Positions 9,938 through 18,431 of a stretch of 64,000 bases of DNA are shown one piece after another. Both the position numbers and the translations under genes were made by a program. How positions within the stretch are numbered: position 1 is the stretch's first letter; every line of letters begins with the position of its first letter. Origin of the DNA: Pseudomonas fluorescens (GTDB taxonomy: Bacteria; Pseudomonadota; Gammaproteobacteria; Pseudomonadales; Pseudomonadaceae); contig NZ_CABVHJ010000020.1 of assembly GCF_902497745.1 (NCBI RefSeq), positions 62,001 to 126,000 on the forward strand. Reading direction: 5' to 3'. The notes under the pieces are model-generated. The model was not told the origin of the DNA and searched no databases. It was given only the letters and a program-made list of their open reading frames with translations.

Positions 9938-10240
9938 GTGATCACTGAAGATATAAAAATTTTCGAGGAGATTTTCCAGCTGGTTGAAGCCGGCATAATC
10001 CATGGTTATGACGCGTTCCGATATGGTGTGGAACTTGGAGAAGGCTATATAGAAACGGAATTAGCCGTCGAGAAAGACGGAATTGAGGACTGGAACGCCG
10101 AAACCGATATAAACGGGGCGATAATTCTTCGTCTGGTCGATCAGTTGCAGGCAAACGCAGTCAAACGCGGTGAACCCTGGAAGGCGTTTGTTCTCTCTTA
10201 TCGCGAAGGCGAACAAGTGAAAACGAAATTCAAGTATTGA
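9938..10240 (+). CDS. Small acidic protein, possible immunity protein (YezG-like?)
   Basis: 100 residues from a GTG start with a strong GGAGG site (9926-9930) seven bases upstream. The protein is acidic. Its C-terminal half (ILRLVDQLQANAVKRGEPWK, ending VKTKFKY) recalls YezG/DUF600-type immunity proteins, which end in a similar helix followed by a beta-strand. The resemblance is weak. It is the last gene of the array before the convergent bat operon. Confidence 0.55.
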   Translation: MITEDIKIFEEIFQLVEAGIIHGYDAFRYGVELGEGYIETELAVEKDGIEDWNAETDINGAIILRLVDQLQANAVKRGEPWKAFVLSYREGEQVKTKFKY

Positions 10241-10423
10241 TCGGGGAGGCCGCATTTTCGCGTTCCGGGTAACGAACGGGTGGCTCTGGCCACCTGTCGT
10301 TTATCTAACCAGCGCAGCAAGACAGACCCAGAGTGATACCTGTCTATCCAGTCCGAAGGGGGAGTTTCTTAGTGCCCTTCGGCAGGCGAGCGTCAGCTTG
10401 TTGCAAGTCAGACCTGCCGATAC

Positions 10424-10448
10424 ATCCCTCAAGTATTCGTTGAGGGAT
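10424..10448. terminator. 9-bp inverted repeat between the immunity array and batD
   Basis: ATCCCTCAA and TTGAGGGAT flank a 7-nt loop just after the batD stop. A short T stretch follows only weakly, so a terminator role for batD or for the convergent array is plausible but not secure. Confidence 0.4.
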
Positions 10449-10455
10449 CGTGCGT

Positions 10456-12093
10456 TTACTTCGGATAAAGCGGCGGCAACCCGCTATCACCCACCGGATC
10501 CTGAACCCGTTCCGCCGCCGGAATAGTCCGGATCGCCCGCCACAAATCCTCACCCTGCCAGTGCTGCCCCGTCTCGCTGTACAGCGCACCATTCAACCCA
10601 TCCAGCGCATCCGACAACGGCACAAACCGCGCCGCCATGTCCGCCAGTGTCTCCGGCTGCTGCCGCGCCCACGCATCCAGTGCCTGCCGAGTCGCCTGCG
10701 GGTCATTGGCCTGACTCGCCCGTTTGATGTCATCCATCAAGGTGCGTGGGCTCGGGCCGGTTTGGGCGGCGCGGTGCACGGCCGGTTGCCAGCGTGCGCG
10801 CCACCACAGGCCGAAGCCGAGTAGGGTGGTGCAGGCGAGGATCAGGGTGCTGAGTTTCCACCACCACAACACGTCGTTATCGACAACGCTCACTTGCAGA
10901 TTGCCGGCCGGGGTGTCGACCTGCAGGCTCGGGTTGTTGGCCACTTGCAGCGTGCGCGCGGGCAGGCTGCTGTGTTCCAGGTGATCTTCGAAGGTGTTCC
11001 ACCAGACCACGTCCACCGTCGGTAAATCGATGGCGCCGCTGCGGCTCGGCACCAGCGCTTCGCGTTCTTCGCGGCTGCCGATCAGGCCACGGTCGCTGCT
11101 CTGGTTGGCCAGCACCGGTTGGTCGGGGTAGCGGCGCAAGCCGTTGACGTCGGTGGCGGGCAGCGCTGGCAGTTGCGAGCTGGCGAGGCCTTCGACTTTC
11201 AGGGTCAGGCTGCGCGTCATCGAATCGCCGACCTGAGTGTGTTCCGGTTCCGGGTTCCAGCTTTCGCTGAGACTTAGGCTGCGCGCGGGAAGCCATGGTG
11301 CGTCGACCGGATAAGTCAGGGGTTTGGGTTTCACGGTCAGGGGGATTTCGGCGGAACTGACGCGCATCAGTTTGCCCGGTTTCGGCCCCTGCGCATTGGC
11401 GTCCTGAGACGGCTGCGTGTCGACCAGTGTCGCGCTGAAAGTCTGCGGGGCGATGGTCAGCAAACCGCTGTGTTGCGGGTAGATCGCATAGCGCATCTCG
11501 ATCACGCCATGGCGCACACCGTTGAGGTCTTTTTCGTAGGTGCGCGTGTCACCCAGTTGCTCGATGCGCGCATCGGCAATTTGCAGCGGCGTCAGGCTGC
11601 TGTCGTCGTACAGCGACACCGAGTGGTAGATGCGCAGGGTCAGGATCGCCTGCGCTTGCACATAGACGCTCGATTGGTCGAGGCTGGCCTCGATGAACAC
11701 CGGATCAAGGCTGTTCTGGTTCTCGCGGGTGTCGCTTTCGACCACTTGTACGGTGATCGGCTGGCTCTGCGCGTCGCCCAGTTGCAGCGGCGGGATCACT
11801 ACGCTGCCGTTCTCTTTCGGCAGCAGGGTGATGATCCAGCGCGTGGTCGCGCGGTTGTCGCCATTGAGGGTGTTGAGCTGGTTGACCTGCCGCGTGCCGC
11901 GCACTTCGAACAACGCTTCCAGCGCGGTCAGGTCGGGTTTGCCGAACTGCGTGACGTCGCTGGTTTCGAGGGTGAGCTCGACCGTCTCGCCGGAGTTCAG
12001 GCGACTGCGATCCACGCTGGCCGTCAGCTCGGCCGCCTGGGCGGTGGCCGTGCAGATCAGCAGGGGCAGCAAGAGAGCGGTGAAGCGGGTCAT
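10456..12093 (-). CDS. batD: BatD-family membrane protein
   Basis: 545 residues. A cleavable signal peptide (to about AQAA) precedes a long periplasmic beta-rich region that starts LTASVDRSRLNSGETVELTL, as in BatD/BatE-type oxygen-tolerance proteins. One membrane helix lies near residue 415 (LWWWKLSTLILACTTLLGFG) and a cytoplasmic helical tail follows. It is the last gene of the moxR operon and overlaps the preceding VWA/TPR gene by 4 bp. These proteins are thought to work with MoxR ATPase and VWA partners in an envelope complex of unclear substrate. Its 3' end exists in a second copy at 8772-8817. Confidence 0.88.
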   Translation of the reverse strand: MTRFTALLLPLLICTATAQAAELTASVDRSRLNSGETVELTLETSDVTQFGKPDLTALEALFEVRGTRQVNQLNTLNGDNRATTRWIITLLPKENGSVVIPPLQLGDAQSQPITVQVVESDTRENQNSLDPVFIEASLDQSSVYVQAQAILTLRIYHSVSLYDDSSLTPLQIADARIEQLGDTRTYEKDLNGVRHGVIEMRYAIYPQHSGLLTIAPQTFSATLVDTQPSQDANAQGPKPGKLMRVSSAEIPLTVKPKPLTYPVDAPWLPARSLSLSESWNPEPEHTQVGDSMTRSLTLKVEGLASSQLPALPATDVNGLRRYPDQPVLANQSSDRGLIGSREEREALVPSRSGAIDLPTVDVVWWNTFEDHLEHSSLPARTLQVANNPSLQVDTPAGNLQVSVVDNDVLWWWKLSTLILACTTLLGFGLWWRARWQPAVHRAAQTGPSPRTLMDDIKRASQANDPQATRQALDAWARQQPETLADMAARFVPLSDALDGLNGALYSETGQHWQGEDLWRAIRTIPAAERVQDPVGDSGLPPLYPK

Positions 12094-13829
12094 CGAGTGT
12101 TTTCCTGATCCTGATGTTGTTGCTGTTCGTACCAGAATTTGCGTCGTAGCAGTTCGCCCGGATCATCCGGGATCTTGCCCAGCCATTGTTCCAGTGCCTG
12201 ACGTTGCTCGCCTTCGAGGTTGTCTTCACTCGGGCGCAGCGTCGGCACGGTGTCCGTTTGTTCTTCCTCGTCGCTGCCCGGCACTTCGTTGGGACCTGGC
12301 TGCGGCGGCGTGGTCGGTGGCGGTTCGCTGGCCGATTCGGTCGGTTGCGCTTCGCTCTGGGTTTCACTTTTTACCGCCGGTGGCGGTGCGGTCGCGGGCG
12401 CTGGTTCGTCGCCGGGCAGACTTTGCTGCTCGCTTGGCTGGTTGTCCGGCTCGGCGGGCGGGGGGGCGTTTTTCTGCTTGAGCAGATTTTCCACCAGGGT
12501 CTTGTTAGTCTGCGCCGGACGCAAATCCGGTTGCTGTTCCAGTGCCTGCTCATAGGCGTCGATCGCCGCTTCCAGCTCACCGCTTTTCGCCAGCGCGTTG
12601 CCACGATTGTAGTGGGCGCGGGCATCGCTGCCTTCGGCGAAACGCTGAGCGGCGCCACTGTAGTCGCCGGCTTCGTACAACGCCACCCCTTGCCATTGGT
12701 GATCGTCAAAATGCTGCGCGGCTTCGGCCGGGCGCTTCTGTTTGAGCAGGTGCAGGCCCTGTTGGTCGGGGCGCAGCCACAAATCCTCAAAGTCAAAAGC
12801 GTAGCTCGGCTGTGGCAAGCAAAACAGCAACGGCAGGCAGAACAACCAGCCGCGGCGCCCGGCGCAGGCGGCGAGCAACAACAGCGGCAACAGCGGCCAG
12901 TAACCCTGATCGGCCCAGGTATCGAGGCGTACGGTCTGGCCATCGTCGCGCAGGCTGCGTGGTCCGTTGAGCAGGCCGAGCGCGCCAAGATCCGCTTCGT
13001 CGAGGCGGACAGGGTGGTATTCGCCGCCGACGCTGTTGAGGAAAGCACTCAGGCCCGGACTGTCGAGTTGCGGTACGCGAATCGCGCCTTGATCGTCCTT
13101 GAGGAAACTGCCGTCCTCCTGAGCGATCGGCGCACCTTCGGCAGTGCCGACGCCGAGCATCAACAATTGTGCCGACTGTCCGCTGAGTGCGCGGCGAATG
13201 CCTTGGCGTTCTTCTTCGTTCAATGACGAGCCAATCAGCAGAATCCGTCCCTGACCGAGCGCGCCCTGTTTCAGCAGGGCCAGCGCTTTACTCACGGCCA
13301 GGTCGGCCCGATGGCCGCTTTCCGGCATCAATGAAGGCTTGAGCGCATCGAGCAGGTTGCGACTGGTCGCCAGGTCATCCGACAGCGGCACCAGCGTGTG
13401 CGCGCTGCCGGCGTAAACGACGATGGCGGTCTGCGCATCGCTGCGCGCCTGCAACAGATCGAAGAGCTTGCGCCGGGCCTGTTCCAGTCGCGTCGGCGGC
13501 GAGTCGGTGGCGAGCATTTCCGGGGTCAGTTCCAGCACCACCACCAAGGGATCGGCAGGTTTCTGGCTGGTCTGTTCGACGCGCTCCCAGCTCGGCCCGA
13601 GTAGCGCCAGAACGGTAAGCAGCCATGCCACGCCGAGGGCGATCCACGGCAGTTTGCTGTCGCGACCATTGCCGCCGCTGAGCAGAGTGGCATGAAACGC
13701 CGGCGGCAAAATCATCTGCCAGCGCCCGGCGCGTTTCTGCCGGTGCCAGAGTTGCCAGATCAGCCAGCCCAGCAGCGGTAGCAACAGCAACCACCACGGA
13801 CGGAGCCAGTGCGGCCAGAGCGCGATCAT
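12090..13829 (-). CDS. VWA-domain plus TPR membrane protein (BatB/BatC-like fusion)
   Basis: 579 residues. Two N-terminal membrane helices (about 11-28 and 60-79) precede a VWA-like domain, then a helix pair near residue 300-340, a TPR region (ALYEAGDYSGAAQRFAEGSD, YNRGNALAKSGELEAAIDAY) and a Pro/Glu/Gln-rich tail. In the VWA domain the metal-site DxSxS motif is replaced by LELTPEM (about 99-105), so metal binding is probably lost, unlike in the neighbouring VWA protein. It overlaps both neighbours by 4 bp. The combination of VWA and TPR corresponds to BatB and BatC fused. Confidence 0.85.
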   Translation of the reverse strand: MIALWPHWLRPWWLLLLPLLGWLIWQLWHRQKRAGRWQMILPPAFHATLLSGGNGRDSKLPWIALGVAWLLTVLALLGPSWERVEQTSQKPADPLVVVLELTPEMLATDSPPTRLEQARRKLFDLLQARSDAQTAIVVYAGSAHTLVPLSDDLATSRNLLDALKPSLMPESGHRADLAVSKALALLKQGALGQGRILLIGSSLNEEERQGIRRALSGQSAQLLMLGVGTAEGAPIAQEDGSFLKDDQGAIRVPQLDSPGLSAFLNSVGGEYHPVRLDEADLGALGLLNGPRSLRDDGQTVRLDTWADQGYWPLLPLLLLAACAGRRGWLFCLPLLFCLPQPSYAFDFEDLWLRPDQQGLHLLKQKRPAEAAQHFDDHQWQGVALYEAGDYSGAAQRFAEGSDARAHYNRGNALAKSGELEAAIDAYEQALEQQPDLRPAQTNKTLVENLLKQKNAPPPAEPDNQPSEQQSLPGDEPAPATAPPPAVKSETQSEAQPTESASEPPPTTPPQPGPNEVPGSDEEEQTDTVPTLRPSEDNLEGEQRQALEQWLGKIPDDPGELLRRKFWYEQQQHQDQENTR

Positions 13830-14905
13830 CGGCGCCTCCGCAAACGCAGGCGCTTGAGGCGCTCGCGCCAGTCAGGCAACGGACTTTGCAGATACAGCTC
13901 CTTGGTAAACAGGCGTTGCAACGGGTTGTCCGGCCACAATTCGCGCGCGACGAGCAACAGGCTCAGCCACAACGCCAGCGCCAGAGGCCAGTGATACAAG
14001 GCTTGCGCGGGGCGGGCCTGGGTTGGTTGCTGGGTTACCGGTTCGAGCTGGTCGAGTGTGTCTTTGATCGCTTGCAGCTCTTTGCCGTCGTGAGCGCGGA
14101 AATATTGCCCGCCGGTGACTTCGGCGATGGCTTTGAGCGCTGGCTCGTCGAGGTCCAGGCTTGGATTGACGCCGAGCAGGCCAGTCGAACCGCTGTCCTC
14201 GGGATTGGCGCCAATGCCGATCGGATAGATTTTTACCCCTTCGCGGGCAGCCAGTTTTGCCGCCGTCAGCGGATCGATTTCGCCGCCGTTGTTGGCGCCG
14301 TCCGTGACCAGAATCAGCACACGGCTTTGCGCCGGACGCAGGCGCAGGCGTTTCAGCGCCAGACCGATGGCGTCGCCGATCGCAGTGTTCTTGCCGGCAA
14401 TGCCGATCCGCGCTTCGTCAAGCCAGACGCGCACGGTGTGGCGATCAAAGGTCAGCGGCGCTTGCAGATAGGCCTGACTGCCAAACAGGATCAGACCGAC
14501 ACGGTCGCCATCGCGACTTTCAAGGAAGTCACCGAGCAGGTGCTGCACGAGCGTCAGGCGACTGACTTCTTCGTCCTGCCACTGCATATCCGGGAAATCC
14601 ATCGAGCCGGACACATCCACCGCGACCAGCAAATCCCGTCCGCTGGCAGCGATCGGCAGTGGTTCGCCGAGCCATTGCGGACGGGCGGCGGCGGTCAGCA
14701 GCAACAGCCACAGCAACATGAATGGCGCCTGTTGCCGCCACGCTGGCAGATTGGCGCGAGCGCGGCGGCGGGCGAGGCCTTCCAGATCAGCGAGGAAACT
14801 CACTTTCAAAGCTGGCTCGCCGCTGTCGGCCACTGGCAGCACGAGGCGCATCAGCCACGGCAGCGGCACCAGCACGAAGATCCACAGCCAGGCGAACTCA
14901 AACAT
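13826..14905 (-). CDS. VWA-domain membrane protein (BatA-like)
   Basis: 359 residues. N-terminal hydrophobic segments (about 5-24 and 60-74) precede a VWA domain with an intact metal-ion-dependent site: DVSGSM at 97-102 and a later VTDGANNGG loop. A C-terminal membrane helix (about 308-325) and a basic Arg-rich tail follow. It lies between the DUF4381 gene and the VWA/TPR gene, overlapping both (8 and 4 bp). Confidence 0.88.
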   Translation of the reverse strand: MFEFAWLWIFVLVPLPWLMRLVLPVADSGEPALKVSFLADLEGLARRRARANLPAWRQQAPFMLLWLLLLTAAARPQWLGEPLPIAASGRDLLVAVDVSGSMDFPDMQWQDEEVSRLTLVQHLLGDFLESRDGDRVGLILFGSQAYLQAPLTFDRHTVRVWLDEARIGIAGKNTAIGDAIGLALKRLRLRPAQSRVLILVTDGANNGGEIDPLTAAKLAAREGVKIYPIGIGANPEDSGSTGLLGVNPSLDLDEPALKAIAEVTGGQYFRAHDGKELQAIKDTLDQLEPVTQQPTQARPAQALYHWPLALALWLSLLLVARELWPDNPLQRLFTKELYLQSPLPDWRERLKRLRLRRRR

Positions 14906-15395
14906 GTTTGCGAATCCACGTGTCGACCGCTTGGGTCAGGCCGGCGATGGCTTTGTCGTCGAGTTTGCACTCCGGTTTGTAGGCGCCTTCGACCAGCACC
15001 ATCCAGCGCGTCAGGCCAGCGGCCGGGCAACGGTTGTCGAGGAAGGCCAGCCATTTTCGACCGTTAAGGGTGTGGCTTTGGCTGTACGGGTAATGGTTGC
15101 GGCACAGACGTTTGAGCAGGCCGTTGAGTTGCTGCAGCCAGGCTCCGGCCGGGGCGCCGTCGTAGGGTTTGGGCATTTGTGCGAGTTCGGCGAGGGCGGC
15201 GATGCGCACAGGATCGAGCGGTTGCTCGGCACGGACGATCGGGTGTTTCTTCATCGGGATGAAACGGCGCAGTCGCCAAACGGCGAAACCCAGCAGCGGC
15301 AACAACAGAAGCAGCAGCCACCAGCCCGGCGCCGGCGGCCAAAAGGCAATCGGTGGCGGCGAGATCAGCGGTTGCAGTTGTTCGAGGCCGTTCAT
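14898..15395 (-). CDS. DUF4381-family membrane protein
   Basis: 165 residues with one N-terminal membrane helix (WWLLLLLLPLLGFAVW, about 25-41) and a soluble helical domain ending in TWIRKHV. DUF4381 proteins sit between DUF58 and VWA genes in moxR operons, exactly as here, and overlap with both neighbours is seen. The biochemical role is unknown. Confidence 0.82.
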   Translation of the reverse strand: MNGLEQLQPLISPPPIAFWPPAPGWWLLLLLLPLLGFAVWRLRRFIPMKKHPIVRAEQPLDPVRIAALAELAQMPKPYDGAPAGAWLQQLNGLLKRLCRNHYPYSQSHTLNGRKWLAFLDNRCPAAGLTRWMVLVEGAYKPECKLDDKAIAGLTQAVDTWIRKHV

Positions 15396-16336
15396 CGACC
15401 TTTCCCCGGACGCTGCGGATTGAGGAACTCGCGCATCTGCTCGACCATTTCGCTTTGCGTGCTTAGCGGCATCAGCAATACCCGCAGCTTCTGCGCGAGC
15501 AATTCCCAGCGCGCGATGCGTGCTTCGGCCTGGGCGCGATAGGTTTGGCGCAGATCGAAGTTCAGCGTGTCGAGTTCGAGTTGCGCGCCACGTTCGGCGA
15601 ATCTAAGCAGGCCGGCAGCGGGGAGGGCGTGATCCAGCGGATCGGAAATCGGCAACATCAACAGGTCGCAATGACGTGATAAAAGGCTGAGCTGTTGTTC
15701 GGCGCTGTCGGACAACGCACGCTCGTCGCAGATGACGATCACCAGACTGCCCGGGCGCAACACTTCACGGGCACGGCGCAAGGCCACGCCGAACGCATCG
15801 CGATCCGGCTCACGCTCGCTGTGCAGCGATTGATTGACCTTGACCAAACGGTTGAGCAATTGCAGCAGGCTCTGCTTGCTGCGCCGAGGTTTGATTTCGT
15901 AATGCTCGTTGTCGCCGAACACCAGTCCGCCAACCCGGTCATTGTGACCAAGCGCGGCCCAGCCGATCAGTGCCGCGACTTGTGCCGCGAGCACCGATTT
16001 GAACATCAGCCCCGAGCCGAAAAACAGCCGTGTGCTTTGCTCGACCATGATGAAAATCGGTCGTTCGCGTTCTTCATGGAACAGCTTGGTGTGCGGCTCT
16101 TGCGTGCGCGCCGTTACGCGCCAGTCGATGGTGCGCACGTCGTCGCCGGCCTGATAGACCCGCACCTGATCGAAGTCGACGCCACGACCACGGAATTTCG
16201 AGTGATGCAGGCCAATCAGCGGGCTGCGCTGACTCGGCGTGGAAAACAGCTGCACCTCGCGCACGCGGTGACGCATCTCGATCAGCTCGGCGAGGCTGAC
16301 GCGGATGCCCGGTTCGGACGGCAGGGGGGCGTTCAT
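15392..16336 (-). CDS. DUF58-family protein
   Basis: 314 residues from the ATG at 16336 (MNAPLPSEPG). A TTG nine bases upstream overlaps the moxR stop and is an alternative start. The family signature is clear: GRGVDFDQVRVYQAGDDVRT, IDWRVTARTQEPHTKLF and a VWA-like strand IFIMVEQSTRLFFGSG. DUF58 proteins are regular partners of MoxR AAA ATPases and VWA proteins. It is soluble and follows moxR directly. Confidence 0.87.
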   Translation of the reverse strand: MNAPLPSEPGIRVSLAELIEMRHRVREVQLFSTPSQRSPLIGLHHSKFRGRGVDFDQVRVYQAGDDVRTIDWRVTARTQEPHTKLFHEERERPIFIMVEQSTRLFFGSGLMFKSVLAAQVAALIGWAALGHNDRVGGLVFGDNEHYEIKPRRSKQSLLQLLNRLVKVNQSLHSEREPDRDAFGVALRRAREVLRPGSLVIVICDERALSDSAEQQLSLLSRHCDLLMLPISDPLDHALPAAGLLRFAERGAQLELDTLNFDLRQTYRAQAEARIARWELLAQKLRVLLMPLSTQSEMVEQMREFLNPQRPGKGR

Positions 16337-16341
16337 GGGGG

Positions 16342-17301
16342 TCAAGCGACGGCTACGACGTCGAGAATCCGCTGCACCACCCGATCCTGATCGATGCCGG
16401 CGGCTTCGGCTTCAAACGACAGAATGATGCGGTGACGCAACACATCGAACAGCACGGCCTGAATGTCTTCCGGGCTGACGAAATCGCGACCTGCCAGCCA
16501 GGCGTGGGCGCGGGCACAACGGTCGAGGGCAATCGAGCCGCGCGGGCTGGCGCCGTAGGCGATCCACTCGGCCATCTCCGGGTCGAACTTGGCCGGGTTG
16601 CGCGTGGCCATGACCAGTTGCACGAGGTATTCCTCCACGGCGTCGGCCATGTACAGACCGAGGATTTCCTTGCGCGCGGCGAAGATCGCCTGCTGGCTGA
16701 CGCGGCGCTCGGGCTTGGTTTCGCCGTTCAGCGCTTCGCCACGGGCCTGCTGGAGGATGCGGCGCTCGACGGCGGCGTCCGGGAAACCGATTTTCACGTG
16801 CATCAGGAAACGGTCGAGCTGGGCTTCCGGTAGCGGGTAAGTGCCTTCCTGCTCGATCGGGTTCTGCGTGGCCATCACCAGAAACAGCGGCGACAACTCA
16901 TAGGTGCTGCGGCCGACACTGACCTGACGCTCGGCCATGGCTTCGAGCAGCGCCGATTGCACCTTGGCCGGGGCGCGGTTGATTTCGTCCGCCAGCACCA
17001 GGTTGTGGAAGATCGGCCCTTGCTGGAACACGAAACTGCCGGTTTCCGGGCGATAGATCTCGGTGCCGGTGATGTCGGCCGGCAGCAGGTCAGGGGTGAA
17101 CTGGATGCGATGGAACTGGGCTTCGATGCCCTCGGCGAGTTCTTTGATCGCTTTGGTCTTGGCCAGACCCGGCGCGCCCTCGACCAGCATGTGGCCGTCG
17201 GCGAGCAGGGCGATGAGCAAACGCTCGATGAGTTTTTCCTGGCCGAGAATCTGCGTTGAAAGAAAGGTTCGCAGCGCCAGCAGCGCTTCACGATGTTCCA
17301 T
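16342..17301 (-). CDS. moxR: MoxR-family AAA+ ATPase
   Basis: About 319 residues from the ATG at 17301, chosen because AGGAA lies upstream at correct spacing; the frame extends ten codons further without a good site. Walker A EGAPGLAKT is at 41-49, Walker B is LVLADEINRAPAK, and sensor 1 is ATQNP. A C-terminal lid carries ASPRGS. MoxR ATPases act as chaperones for VWA/DUF58 partners. It is the first gene of the minus-strand operon. Confidence 0.92.
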   Translation of the reverse strand: MEHREALLALRTFLSTQILGQEKLIERLLIALLADGHMLVEGAPGLAKTKAIKELAEGIEAQFHRIQFTPDLLPADITGTEIYRPETGSFVFQQGPIFHNLVLADEINRAPAKVQSALLEAMAERQVSVGRSTYELSPLFLVMATQNPIEQEGTYPLPEAQLDRFLMHVKIGFPDAAVERRILQQARGEALNGETKPERRVSQQAIFAARKEILGLYMADAVEEYLVQLVMATRNPAKFDPEMAEWIAYGASPRGSIALDRCARAHAWLAGRDFVSPEDIQAVLFDVLRHRIILSFEAEAAGIDQDRVVQRILDVVAVA

Positions 17302-17480
17302 CGGTGACTGTTCCTGGAAAGGGGGGGCCACAAGCGTTCGGATAACGCCGGGGCTGGGGGCGTTACTTTAATCCATCGCGGGGGGTGGCGACTAACGGCA
17401 TTTTGCGCAAAGTGCGGGAAATGACTGGGGGATTTGTTGGATTTTTGTAGTGCGAGAGAGGTGCAGTGTTCTTCAGGGCC

Positions 17481-17557
17481 CCTTCGCGAGCAAGCTCGCT
17501 CCCACATTGACGGTGTACACGCAGTTTAAATGTGGGAGCGAGCTTGCTCGCGAAGAG
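17481..17557. repeat. REP/REPIN palindrome pair (GCGAGC type)
   Basis: Inverted copies of TTCGCGAGCAAGCTCGCTCC are separated by a 20-odd-nt spacer. It is the second REP family in this window; the same type occurs at 24972, 28534, 32367 (single), 38681, 41373 and 51936. Confidence 0.85.
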
Positions 17558-17573
17558 GCCGGATCCGACACCA

Positions 17574-17927
17574 TCAAACCTCGTTAATGAAGGTACCCGT
17601 CCCATCAAGAATATTCTTCAAGGTCTCGACAACCTCATCCATATCCACCATATCCGGGTTAAAGCTGATCTCCAGCACATCATCTCCGTTCAAAGCATCT
17701 GCATCCGCCGCCGCGATCTCGATCTTCAGCAGATTCGAAGTCAGCGTGACTTTCACGCCGTCGAGCGTCGAAGGCTCGCCATCCAGAGTGATCTCCAGCT
17801 CGTCTTCATCCGGATAACGACTCATCAAAAACATGTCGCCCTTGTCGCTGTGGCAGCAAAGCATGGCCATGTTGTCTTCTTCGTCATCGCACGGGTTGAC
17901 GATCAGTAGGGCGGTGGTCATTTGCAT
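17574..17927 (-). CDS. Small acidic conserved hypothetical protein
   Basis: 117 residues from the ATG at 17927, which has AGGAA six bases upstream; a TTG six codons earlier is less likely. The protein is strongly acidic (DDEED, DEDELEITL, DMVDMDEVVE), soluble and has a CC pair in AMLCCHSD. I do not recognise a functional family. It is divergent from gdhB, with a 504-bp gap between. Confidence 0.75.
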   Translation of the reverse strand: MQMTTALLIVNPCDDEEDNMAMLCCHSDKGDMFLMSRYPDEDELEITLDGEPSTLDGVKVTLTSNLLKIEIAAADADALNGDDVLEISFNPDMVDMDEVVETLKNILDGTGTFINEV

Positions 17928-18431
17928 GGTCAATTCCTGCCTCAAGGGGCGTGTCGGTCGCTAATGGGCGCGATTCTGCCAGTCCTCGGGAATTTCTGCA
18001 TGTGAGAGTGTCAGAGGATGTGTCGTGGACGCGACGTGGATCAATGGTCATTTCTGGCACGCATGTACCGTAAAAACGGGCATTCAGACCAGCGTTTTTC
18101 GCCACGAGTGCTAGTGTTTACCGGTGCCAAACCCTCGGTTTACGTGCCAATGACCGAATATGTCGCAGCACCGCAAGCAGACACATTGTCGCACCCTTTA
18201 AGCTGCGCAACGGATGAGCACCCGTAAAGGCATTGTCGGCACCGCTGGCAGTCGCTTTTGCAGATGCTCATTCTATGGAAGGTGAATGTGACCTGAGTGT
18301 CCCGTCCAGCTTCACCCACCTGTCCCCCTGTTTCCTCTGCCCGAGAATCAGGAACAGGGCGACACAAGCCCCGAAAGGGGTGTTGCACGCGACGCTTTCC
18401 ATCAATAACAAGCTTAAGCGGAGTACCACAG
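17928..18431. promoter_or_regulatory. Divergent intergenic region upstream of gdhB
   Basis: 504 bp with no supported gene. It must hold the promoters for gdhB and the small acidic gene. A TGGCACG at 18054 recalls a sigma-54 -24 box, but the -12 element is not TTGC. I see no strong operator. Confidence 0.4.

Noticed and set aside
18054-18070. Sigma-54-like TGGCACG upstream of gdhB
   Set aside because: The -12 element reads TACC in place of TTGC.
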